DNA of 64,000 bases from Dipteris shenzhenensis (taxonomy: Eukaryota > Polypodiophyta > Polypodiopsida > Gleicheniales). The position numbers and the translations under genes are program-made. Below, one piece after another: positions 54,746-64,000 of the stretch; the first letter of the stretch is position 1, and every line of letters starts with the position of its first letter. The DNA lies in assembly GCA_047967505.1 (NCBI GenBank), contig CM106538.1, one strand, 5' to 3'. The notes below the pieces were generated by a model. That model made no database searches, was not told the DNA's origin, and saw only the letters and a program-made list of their open reading frames with translations.

Positions 54746-55200
54746 TTTTATACTTTTCATGCAATTTTGTTGGTGCTTTACCTACATACTCAAACTCTTC
54801 CTTAATTCTATAATGTTCTTTTTCTATTATTTACCCTGACTCTTTTGTCTTTTCACTGTGCAAAAGGGGTTATTGTCTTGTCTTCTCCCACCCCCCCCAC
54901 ACACACACATGCACATGCACACACGCACACGCGTGCACACACACACATGCACGCCCGCACGTGCATGCACACACACACATAAAATCATAATACATGTACC
55001 CACACATGCATATGGGTTTAAGATTTAGAAAATTTTCATTCATAGACCATAGAGAGCCATCAATCTTTTCTTCTGAGCTGGTAGAAGTTATGGTGGAATA
55101 AAACCATCTTCTGTCTTTCAAATGAAAAGTGGACACATTGGATGATGCCCTTCCTTTAGCTTCTGGTTCTAAGTGTATACCCAAGCTAATTGAACCTCCC
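54746..55200. other. CA-type microsatellite region
   Basis: 54891-54990 is a compound (AC)n tract with CACGC and ATGCAC variants. The rest shows nothing recognised; the Cys-rich minus ORF across it is a repeat artefact. Confidence 0.7.
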
Positions 55201-55280
55201 TAAAGTGAGTCTAATAGTAAGCTTGGAGTTCATAACTTTGAGGGTTATGGGTTCAAGCCCCATCATGCATAGGGACACCT
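55201..55280 (+). tRNA. tRNA-Met-like sequence (pseudogene or SINE head)
   Basis: A B-box GGTTCAAGCC lies at 55250-55259, with an A-box-like TAGTAAGCTTGG about 30 bp earlier. Between them GGAGTTCATAACTTTGAGGG resembles an anticodon arm with CAT in the loop, and GGGTTATGGGTTCAAGCCCC resembles the variable and T arms of a plant elongator tRNA-Met. The T stem (ATGGG/CCCAT type) pairs, but the acceptor and D stems do not pair well. A functional tRNA is therefore unlikely; a tRNA-derived SINE or pseudogene is more likely. Confidence 0.4.
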
Positions 55281-55319
55281 TGTTCACATGATATGGTCAT
55301 GTGATAGGGGCTTTAGGTC

Positions 55320-55620
55320 CTGAAATCTTAAGGTTGTCCCTTGAGGAGGAGGCTCACATTGCAATTGAGACTTGCTATTATTAGCTCGCAAATAAAGTCT
55401 TAAGGTTGTCCCCTAAGGAGGAGGCTCACATTGCAATTGAGACTTGTTTCCTTAGCTCGCAAATATCCTCCATTTTACATAGGAGGATCCCTTGAGTTGG
55501 CTCCATCCAACGTATACATGGCTAAACTTGGGAAGGGAAGACACCTCCCTTTATATGGGTCCCATCCAACCAATACATGGATAATATTGGAAGGGAAGAC
55601 GTCCCCTTTTGTGGTCTCCT
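55320..55620. repeat. Two adjoining tandem duplications
   Basis: TCTTAAGGTTGTCCC and GAGGAGGAGGCTCACATTGC recur with a period of about 73 bp (about 55328-55468). Next to it, CATCCAAC(G/C)(T/A)ATACATGG and GGGAAG(G/A)GAAGAC recur with a period of about 60-65 bp (about 55502-55612). Confidence 0.85.
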
Positions 55621-56210
55621 AGGTGTGTGAGTTTCTCTTGTTAAAAAGAAAATGGTTATGCACACTTTTAAATTTTTTTTGTTATTGGTAGCCCAGACTA
55701 AGTTCTAGGTATAGAAGCACAAGATTAAAGCTATGTTTTTTTGTTGTTTTTCATAGATGACTAATCTTTCTAAAAGAAAACCTCTATTAAACCATGAAAA
55801 GAGATTGAACCAATGACTCCCAAACTATGACATTCAAAGTAAGATGACTAATCTTGAAAAGCCTTGATTGATGTCTGCTTTCCCATAGAGACCTTAGCGA
55901 TGAGTTGAGAAAAAATTATTTTGTCTCTTGTATGCAATGTAGATACTATGTCATGGTAAAATGGAGTGAAATGCAATCTCACCATGCAAGCATGCAAACT
56001 AAAGCTAACATTTTCACTCCAACACATGCCAAATCTCTCACCACAAAATCCATTAGCTCATAAGTAACAAGGGGTGGTTTTATTGGGGGAAAACTTTTAG
56101 GTGAGGGGTTTTGTAAATACTCCTTTAACACATGTGAATACTCCTTGAGCCTACACCACACCATAAGTGCTAATCTATACAATAAGGACTAACATGATCT
56201 CATCACCCTC
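55621..56210. other. No gene recognised
   Basis: AT-rich sequence without coding signals. Confidence 0.4.
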
Positions 56211-56217
56211 CAATAGT

Positions 56218-56304
56218 GATGACAAAGGTGACGACGATGATGAGACCGGTGATGATGGTGCTATTGTTGAGATGATGCTGATGGTGATGATGATGATGAT
56301 GATA

Positions 56305-56340
<36 letters not shown>

Positions 56341-56380
56341 TGATGATGGTGATGGTGATGATGATGATGGTGATAATGTT
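56218..56380 (+). repeat. GAT trinucleotide microsatellite
   Basis: Long GATGATGAT runs with GGT and AAT interruptions. The minus frame gives poly-His, which is a repeat artefact. A second tract of TACATACA/TATGTA words lies at 56465-56525. Confidence 0.95.
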
Positions 56381-57453
56381 GGGCATCTCCATGTGTAGCA
56401 TCTTTGTGTTTGTGAGGGAATATTACAAAATGAATTCATGGATAGGATCAAAGCTAGACAAATACATACATACATGACATGCATATAAATACGTATGTAT
56501 GTACATACATACATACACACATATATATGGGCTTGAACATGTGCATTGCCTATGTCGACATGATGATCATGTGCCATTCTCTTTCTTATACAAGCATTTC
56601 ACATTTTTTCCATGTCAATCCTAGTGATGCTAATACCAATACCATTGATGGGACCTTTACTATAATCATAGATGGTAAACAATTGAAGTAATATGAGCTC
56701 CAGATTAATGAGTATTAACAAGTATAGTAATAGTTTAGTCAAAGAGTAACCATTGAAGTCACCAAGTATCCAACATGAAAGAGTAGGAAAGCATTCGAAC
56801 TATTTCTTGGGCTTGAATCTTAAGCAAAGCAACACCTTCCCACTATGATCATACTACTAATAGTAGGGACTTAAGGCTTCACAATTGCAACCACATAGAA
56901 CTCATCCATATATGGGATTATTTGATCTTGTTGTTTTTTAGAGTGACTGGTGAAAAGAAAATATGACAAAGTGTTGAGAAACATTTAAGGCCTTAATTTG
57001 CAAATCCATGCCATAGAGATTCTTGTCAACTACTTGGAAGGATGAAAGTCAATCCTCTTTCTTCCTTTCTTAAAGAATCTTGTCCAATAGCTGCTATAGT
57101 CTCGAAACACCTTGCATCATTCATGGTTCGTCCATCCACATTGATTCTGTAATAGACCTTGAGTTTCTAGACTACAGACAATTCAAAATCAAAAGAGAAT
57201 CTTAATGAGAAAAGAAGTACCAAATCTGGAAAGAGAAGCGCCCAAAATGAAGTAACAAGAAGGAAGAAAACATCTTGCTCCAAAGAGCTTGAAAGTTTTG
57301 AAATAATGAAAATGAAATGGGAGGAGGAAAATGCATGTAGAGAATGGAAATAATGAGAGTTTAACGTGAACATTCATCCCATGATAGGGAGCACAGAGAA
57401 AGAAGCTTCTTGCTCAAAAGACATGAAGAGGATTTCAATCAGGAAAGTGTGAA
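56381..57453. other. No gene recognised
   Basis: Includes a CATA/TATG-type simple repeat (56465-56525). The rest is AT-rich with small unmatched ORFs. Confidence 0.4.
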
Positions 57454-57666
57454 ATGGCACTCAGAAATGACAGAGAAGGAAGAGCCAAGGGTTTAACAGG
57501 TCAAGTACCATTACAACTACTCAAAATGCATCCAGATAATATTGTTTCTTGTCCAGGTATGGCTCTTACAATTCTTGTAGCTAGGCAATTAGTTAATCAC
57601 AGAGAGTTGACGAGTGTGGCAGTTGGATGGAAGGATTTGGTTGAGAGACTTGGTTTACAGCTTTAG
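57454..57666 (+). CDS. Unidentified 70-codon ORF
   Basis: It reads [20 protein letters not shown], then [20 protein letters not shown] and [14 protein letters not shown], with balanced composition unlike its repeat-rich neighbours. It starts at an ATG after an A/G-rich stretch. No family recognised. It could be a fragment of a host gene or a transposon piece, and chance cannot be excluded at this length. Confidence 0.3.
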   Translation: MALRNDREGRAKGLTGQVPLQLLKMHPDNIVSCPGMALTILVARQLVNHRELTSVAVGWKDLVERLGLQL

Positions 57667-59689
57667 TTGCCATTCAAATACATGATGGGAGAGTTGAGGC
57701 CCCATAAGTGGGAGGGCTTCATTAGACATTGGTCTATTAAATAAAGAAATAGAAAAGTCAAGCCACTTCTAATATTATATTGCCCTCCACTAAGTAGTAT
57801 TATGTGCATTTTAATTCACCTTATCCTTTCATGACACCAGGTGAAGGGCTCTCTTATAAAGCCCATGTTTTATTCCAATTTTTTCGTAATGAGGATAAGC
57901 AACTCAAGACCCCTTCCTTGTCTTTAGTTGCCACATCACTTGTCTCGTTAGTTTTTAATCAATAGCTTACCACCTCTTGTTTAGTCACTAGGCAGGTCAA
58001 CCACCTTGCTTGTTTAGAGTCAATGGTTAACCACCTCTCTTGTTTGGGTCAACGAATAATCACCTCATCAGTCTTCAATCCACAACCAGCCAGCTCATTG
58101 GCTTGGCCAATAGTTAGTTAGCTCATTGGTTTGGATCAAGAGCCAATCACCATGGTGGTTTTGAGCTCCCACTCCCAACCTCCATGGTAGAATAAACTCA
58201 TCCAACAAGTAGTGCCTTGGAGCGCTTTCCAACCACCAAATGATGGACCAAAAAAATTATGCATACCCATTTTATAGGCTATTTATTGTAGCAGGCCTAC
58301 ATACAAAAATGCGCAGACCGCCGACCCAAATCACCTTTGTATGTTTTCAAATTCAAGCAGCTTGTTGGGACATACATGTTTTGCACCCTTTAATTCTCTG
58401 AGTTGCAACATCAACCAAAGCTCTAGCATTTGCTAGAGCCTTGTCTAGCCTTTAGGAATGGGTTTGAGGAGATTTGCCACCACTGGCTTGGGAGAAGCAA
58501 TGGTCCCTCTATTTCACTATGTGTGACCATAGGCCATTCATGTCGCTCAAACATTCACACTTCCTCTCAAGCTATCTGCCTTCGCTCAATAGCACACACA
58601 CACTTCCACTAATAACACATCACTAAGATGTTGGATCATGGCTAAGCAGCAAGATGGGAGTGGAACAACCAAAAGAACTCTTGTATTTTATTCATGAGAG
58701 AAGGCTAATATATAGGCACTTGATACATACATGAGAGCCAAGCTCCACTAATTTCTCCATTGATTTCTCAATCAGCATCTCTCAATCATACCACACTCCT
58801 AAATTCACTCATTCACACCTAAAACTGACACATCATCAGTCACACCTACACACACTCACTCATGTGATCACACTCACAACCACATACCTTGTAATCCTTG
58901 GTATTGACCCAATACATCAATTTGTCCTAGCATATCCCCCCCACAAATTGATGACCTCAACCCTAGCAATAGTCCATGGTAAACTTCATGGCTTGCCCAC
59001 CACCTCTAGTGACAACACTCATGATCCCAACCTGGCACTCACTATAATTTGCATCAGCAGTAGACTTATTTAGGCCTCCTCAGCCCAACATGATCTCACT
59101 CTGACTTTGGTCTCTTGGTTTAGAATTGGAAGACTTGACAATGACTATGCATGGGGAATTCCCATGGGTCTAACAAGGTAAAACCTCAAAGATAAGTCTA
59201 ACAATCATTTAAGGCGGACATCCCAGGGCAGAGAACCCTTATTGACCACACACACAAACAACTAAGTTGAAGATGTGGGGAAATTCCCCCCCTTGATGGC
59301 AATCTTTTTTTGGCGATGTTTCCAAGCCACCATTGTAACCGAGTCAAAAACTTGCTTGTCCATTGGATTGTATTTGATGTCAATGAAGCAAAGCTTTCCT
59401 TCTAGGCAAGGTCTTACCACATGGGCAATGTCTAATGCCTTAAAAGGTTTGACAAATAGACTCAAGCAAGTGGAACTTGAGAACATATTCTTCAAGAGCA
59501 CAATCATCATGTCATCCCCATATAGATGCAAAGAAGTTGCATACATCATAAGATATGTTGCATAGACCACTAAGTCATATCCATAAATGCAAAGTAAAAT
59601 GACACCCATGAGTTACATAACTCAGTTCTAATGTTCAAGAAGAGTCAATATACGGAGGTATCCAACATGGGAAGTCTCAACAAAGACAC
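57667..59689. other. Unassigned; possible 3' region of the minus-strand gypsy relic
   Basis: Repeated TTGGGTCAA/CAACCACCT words occur near 57960-58150. The minus ORF at 59262-59609 follows the integrase zinc region but matches no integrase core I know (it includes FKALDIAHVVRPCLEGKLCF). A 3' LTR was not located. Confidence 0.35.
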
Positions 59690-60500
59690 ATGAGATGCTT
59701 TGATACCATGACGTGTCAGCAGGGATCATAGTGTTTGACAAACTTGACTTCATATGCGAAGAGCGTTGGCCACCACAATCTGACTTGTAATACTTTATGG
59801 GGCATAAGCTCTCGTGCAAGGTGGCCTCCAACAATTCTCAAATGAGCGTCCTCTACAAATTCATCTTCCTAGAGGTATCGATGCATAATGCCATCTTTTC
59901 CCGCCCGATAGAGTTGTTCGACTATCAATCCATATAGGGCTACATCCTTGATCAAATTTCTAGCCCTAGATTCTTTGTCAAGTGTCTTGTTCTGAGGAAA
60001 TTCATTGGTAAAGAAGTGTGAGATTTCCTATGCCCACTCCGGAAACAAGTCAATCACGGATAACAGGGCATTTAGAAGATCGTCTTCCACTCCTATCTTC
60101 CACTCCTATTGTAGGTTCTCCATTGGGTATTTGGGACATATGATCAGCCATGAAGTGCATGCATGCCTTCCTGACCACCAACGTGAAATCAAATTCTAGG
60201 AGAATGAGCATCCACTACGTGATGCAATCAGTCATGAATGGTTTATTGACTAAGCAAAGGAGATCCTAATGGTCGAGGAAGAAGTTTGCTAACAAGTAAT
60301 AACTGCATACACCATGGCTAGTCCTTCACGTTTAGTTGTGGTGTAGTACATCTTGACATCATTCAACTGGTGATTAGCAAAGTATATTGGATAGTAAACT
60401 CATCAAGCTATGCTAATACACACCCTATCATCTACCTTGTATGTACACAAATATGCCCAAGATCACTTGTATACATCTTGTATTTCAAAACATTGACATT
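59690..60500 (-). pseudogene. Ty3/gypsy RNase H and integrase zinc-domain relic
   Basis: Minus-strand frames give FLDH*DLLCLVNKP, FDFTLVVRKACMHFMADHMS and IPNGEPTIGVED (RNase H end and spacer). Then AHLRIVGGHLARELMPHKVL, QVRLWWPTLF and HYDPC follow, the HH-CC integrase zinc region. Several frame changes and stops occur. The integrase core is not recognisable after 59700. Confidence 0.78.
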
Positions 60501-61440
60501 CTTATGTCCAGTGAAATACGATCAAAAATTTGTACAAGGGCCAGGCAATTTCAACATACTTGTAAATAAACCTACGATAGTAGCCCGTATGCTCGGTAAA
60601 TCGTTGTACACCCTTTGCATTCGTGGGTGGGGGTAATTCTAAAAAAAGTTTGATATCATTAAAGTCTATGGAAATTCCATTTTTGGATACTACATGCCCG
60701 AGAATAACCCCGTGCTTTACCCAAAGCTGGCATTTCGAGGGGTTGATGGAGATTTGGTAGAGACGACATCTTTTGAATGCGAATCTCAAATACTTGAGAT
60801 GATCCTCCCATTTGGAATGGACACACATGTCAATCCAAGAAAACCTCTAGAAAGTCTAAGAGGTACTCATTGAAGGTCGTTATCATCAACCTTTGGAAAA
60901 TTGCAGGAGCGTTAGTAAGTCCAAAGATCATTACTTTTGAGGCCTAAACTCCCCATTCCATGGCAAATGCAATTTTATGTTGATCTTGTGGTGTGATTGT
61001 ATCTTAAGAACCCATCTAAGAATTTGTATGCTTCTTTGCCTGTGACTCTTTCCAGGACATGCTTCGTGTGAAGGGTAGTGGCGGGTAATGATCCTCACGA
61101 GTTGCAGCATTTAATTTCTTGAGATCGATGCATACTCTAACCTTGCCATTCTTTTTCAGCACTGTGACAATGGGAGACACCTAATCGGTATGCTCGATCC
61201 CATAAATGAACCCTACGTCGATTTGCTTTTGTATTTCTTCATGGACAATCATCGCATATTTTGGGTTCATCGGATAGGGTCGTTGCCACACCGGTCTAAT
61301 GTCATCCATCGTAGGGATGGTACATTGTACAACTTTGGGTGGGGAACACCCTTCATATTCGTATACTTCAAGGCAAAATAGTCTTAAAACTCATGTAGTA
61401 AAGCAAGGAAGTCATGTTCTTGCTCGGGGGTCAAATCATC
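60500..61440 (-). pseudogene. Ty3/gypsy reverse transcriptase relic
   Basis: The minus strand reads PEQEHDFLALLHEF at the start, YTNMKGVPHP, and the palm with ARLEYASISRN in place of the usual Arg-Val-Cys-Ile-Asp-Phe-Arg. The stretch 60502-60828 is best kept: HLKYLRFAFKRCRLYQISIN, PSKCQL, ILGHVVSKNGIS, LPPPTNAKGVQRFTEHTGYY then RRFI. The catalytic YxDD region is lost in a frame-broken part near 60840. Confidence 0.85.
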
Positions 61441-62016
61441 GGTTACGTAGACGGGCTTAGGGTTCACCTTCCTTAGCTAGATCCACCTCCTTGACCTTGG
61501 CAGGCTTGTCATACCCATATAGTCGTCGTGCTTAGCCGACCTTTTGGGCCTATTTGAGGAGTATCTTACAGTCCTGTACCATATAATCCTTGAAATGCTT
61601 TGGCACCTGTCATCGCAGATTGATTTCTTCCTCCTCACCATCCTCTTCCACGGCTTTTGGAGCGGTTTACTTTCTATTGGAGGGCCTTAATTCTATCCAA
61701 CATGGTTCCCCAACCAGATGAGAACTCGTGATGTGCCGTGACAACACCCACATACCTCAGCCAGTGAAGATATGTCTTCACATTTTGCACTCCACTGGTG
61801 CCCTTGCAATATTTAACATACTCAAAGGAACTACCATCCCAGGCACCTTGGGATCATAAGCCACCATCTTGGTTCTTATTTTCTCGATGGCATCGATGTT
61901 TGCTAGGATTTTAAAAGCACTCAGGTTCTAGCAATGGAGCATACCAGTGCTCATCTCGATCCTCTCCCATGTCCTTCTCGTTGCAAGCTTGGAACACATT
62001 GATGGGTGGGTGTAGT

Positions 62017-62512
62017 TCATTGGGTTGTGTCTGATTTGGTCACAAATAGATTGCGGGTCATGGGGTGGGCTTTCCAAGTTTGGAGGTCGACCCTTACAAT
62101 TTGCTCATCCTTGTGCAGATAAATCCTATTCAAGGCCGAGTTATGGACAAGACTTGCGGCATGCATAAAGGGTCTTCCCAAGATGACATTATAGCCATCT
62201 AGTTGCCTGTGGAAGTCCATCACCACAAACCAGACCTGATAAGTGAGACCGAATGTCTTTATCTTTATTTCCTTAAGGACAGCCCCACTAGTGGCCAAGC
62301 CGTAGCTAGTTTTACAATTAGGTTAGTGCTTTGCATTTCAGGCTTCCCCATCTTGCCCAGCAATGTTTTGTAACAATGCTCACACTCACTCTACCATCCA
62401 ATATTGGTGTGGCCTTCTTATTTTGGCAGAAGATCGGGATGATAGCATTTGTGTCATCAGTCTCAAAATATTGACCCAAGTTGTTGACTGGTATCTTCAA
62501 CAAATTCGGCAC
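62017..62512 (-). pseudogene. Ty3/gypsy aspartic protease relic
   Basis: The first frame has PILDGRVSVSIVTKHCW, where relatives have Asp-x-Gly-Ser/Ala-x-x-Asn-Ile; the Gly-Ser is changed. After a frameshift near 62300 it continues KTFGLTYQVWFVVMDFHRQL and GYNVILGRPFMHAA, the conserved Leu-Gly-Arg-Pro end of retropepsins. It is upstream of the RT relic in the same strand, as in gypsy pol. The joining part (61441-62016) is too decayed to read. Confidence 0.78.
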
Positions 62513-63292
62513 TTCTGCTTGCTCGAGGGCCCCGCCTCTTATGGGCTAACCATCTGTCCATTCATCCAATCAGAGAGATCTCTCCAGAGGATGGGATCCC
62601 CTCTTCACAGGGCTACTATGGGCACTTTTATCTCTATGGACAAGACGACAGCAAGCCCAACAACATCCTTGGGTCGGCCAATCGGTGCTAAGCCTTCTAA
62701 ATGTGGTTCTTCAAGCTCATAAAAGGATGCGGGGTCCTCATCTTCAAAGCTATTAGTGTCAGAGCTTTATCACAATTTTCATGCCTCTACATCACCAATC
62801 ACTGCCAAAGGCTCTCTCTATGAAGACCCTTTTGTCCATCCTCAACCACTTGTTTGGCTTGGTTCCCAAAGAGGACCACCATAGAAATACCACACTACAT
62901 ATCTTTCCTTCTTAGTGGTTCAGATATTTAGTATACATGTTTATATTTATCTTGGGTACAGATGCTTACTTAGTGGATGCACCCATTCAACTCATTGTAT
63001 CTAGGTTTTCAATGTCATAGGCCCTATAGAGCTTTGAAAGACTTTAATAAAAACTCTCTTTCTTTGTTTCTTACCTCTTCCCTCTTTTTTCTTTCACTTA
63101 CCTTCTCTCTCTTTCTCTCTTCTATTCTTTTACAAAACCTCTCACAAGCTCACCCCATCATAAAAAGTAATATATCTTGAGGTCCAAACCTTGGAATGAG
63201 GCTCCTCATTAAAAAATAGAGAGCAAAAAAATATATACACAATATCAAACTAGAAAATACACAAAATGAAGCCTTAATGGAAGGCCATATGA
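62513..63292. other. Presumed leader/gag region of the minus-strand gypsy, unreadable
   Basis: Lies between the primer site and the protease relic. A CT-rich run is at 63060-63130. No gag motif was recognised. Confidence 0.4.
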
Positions 63293-63304
63293 GCTTTGAT
63301 ACCA
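63293..63304 (-). promoter_or_regulatory. Primer binding site on the minus strand
   Basis: The minus strand reads TGGTATCAAAGC directly after TTTGTCA, one base from the usual tRNA-Met primer site. It implies a minus-strand LTR element whose 5' LTR starts to the right of 63305, fitting the orientation of the gypsy relic at 59.7-62.5 kb. That they belong together is inferred. Confidence 0.7.
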
Positions 63305-64000
63305 TGACAAAGTACATAAGTGGAAACGAGTCGTACACACACAAATATGGAGAGATGAGGGTCATCCAAAAAGGGACATAAATAGCTAGAAAGACAACTG
63401 TATCCTATATCATAAAAGGTATAATAGTGAAGCAAAGAAGAGAACATAGCAAAGTGGATATGGTGACAGGATAAGGAGGATGGATCAAATGCCTCTGGGT
63501 TTGGAGATTCTTGCAGAGGTTAATGACTAAATGCATCAACATCCCAAGGCCATGTTATGATAATAAAATGCCAATGGGTTTGATGATGACAAGATTCTTA
63601 CAGAGATTCAAGAGTACATGCATCAACATCCCAAGGTTGTGTTATAGTATAGGTTCTAGAATAGTGCCTAGGGAGCAAGAGGATCCACTTGTTTTGAGAA
63701 CCAGGCTAGTGAGATGTCTAGCCTTGGTGGGAAGAAAGCTAGGAGGAGTACAGAAGGTTCGGTGGACTCGGTAGATACTATGTTTGAGGCCCTTATAATG
63801 CTTCCTCAACAACCGAAACAATTAATCAAGTCTCCCAAATGTTGTAGACTACCAACTAACTTCAAATCCAGCCTCCAAGGAAATGAAGAAGTAGGTGCTA
63901 CTTAATTTTGGACATGGCAATACATGTTAGATTAAGAATATATTTTCTTTCAACTTTTTAGGACACCGCAAGACATACAATGTATCTCTGGACACCATCA
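63305..64000 (-). mobile_element. Presumed 5' LTR (partial), minus strand
   Basis: Sequence to the right of the primer site should be LTR. A direct duplication of about 90 bp (ATGCATCAACATCCCAAGG at about 63530 and TGCATCAACATCCCAAGG at about 63618) lies inside. The far LTR end was not found and may be beyond the window. Confidence 0.4.

Noticed and set aside
54870-55184. Cys/Val-rich minus ORF
   Set aside because: It reads through the (AC)n tract; no domain and no support.
56203-56577. Poly-His protein on the minus strand
   Set aside because: It is the translation of the GAT microsatellite and has no flanking coding signal.
59697-59708. Second minus-strand TGGTATCAAAGC as a primer binding site
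   Set aside because: It lies inside the readable gypsy integrase zinc region (just after HYDPC), with no LTR end next to it; probably chance or a decayed Cys-x-Arg-Val codon run.

Overview
The window is nuclear DNA of a land plant with a large, repeat-rich genome. It shows one spliced housekeeping gene with many-kilobase GT-AG introns, decayed Ty1/copia and Ty3/gypsy elements of plant type, tRNA-Met-type primer binding sites, and no bacterial or organellar gene layout. The species cannot be read from the sequence; a fern, gymnosperm or other large-genome plant would fit.

Left third (1-23.8 kb): the only recognisable host gene is CTP:phosphoethanolamine cytidylyltransferase (PECT1), on the minus strand. 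Seven exons can be placed by homology, reading phase and splice sites. They start at 23352, run down to 4842, and give 1110 coding bases (370 codons). The last exon or exons lie beyond the left edge. Introns 2, 3, 4 and 7 are swollen by transposons: copia gag and pol fragments, a gypsy integrase relic, gypsy LTR pieces, a solo LTR with perfect target-site duplication, and five copies of an unidentified repeat of about 430 bp, all in one orientation.

Middle (23.8-46.9 kb): a full-length but defective copia element lies at 24494-29831 (short LTRs, target duplication GGAAA). An older minus-strand copia element follows (about 31.2-46.8 kb). It is split by a second LTR element at 34171-46032 (target duplication CTATG). 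That inserted element is 11.9 kb long because about 7.5 kb of non-pol sequence lies between its primer binding site and the recognisable part of its gag. The extra sequence includes a zinc-knuckle, acid-rich reading frame.

Right (46.9-64 kb): simple-sequence tracts and minisatellites, an unidentified coding relic (47.3-48.4 kb), gypsy gag and reverse transcriptase fragments, a tRNA-Met-like sequence, and a minus-strand gypsy protease/RT/RNase H/integrase relic (59.7-62.5 kb) with a primer binding site near 63.3 kb. No intact host gene was recognised right of 23.8 kb.

PECT1 makes CDP-ethanolamine for phosphatidylethanolamine synthesis. Everything else appears to be transposon-derived or simple repeat, and no transposon coding region in the window is intact.
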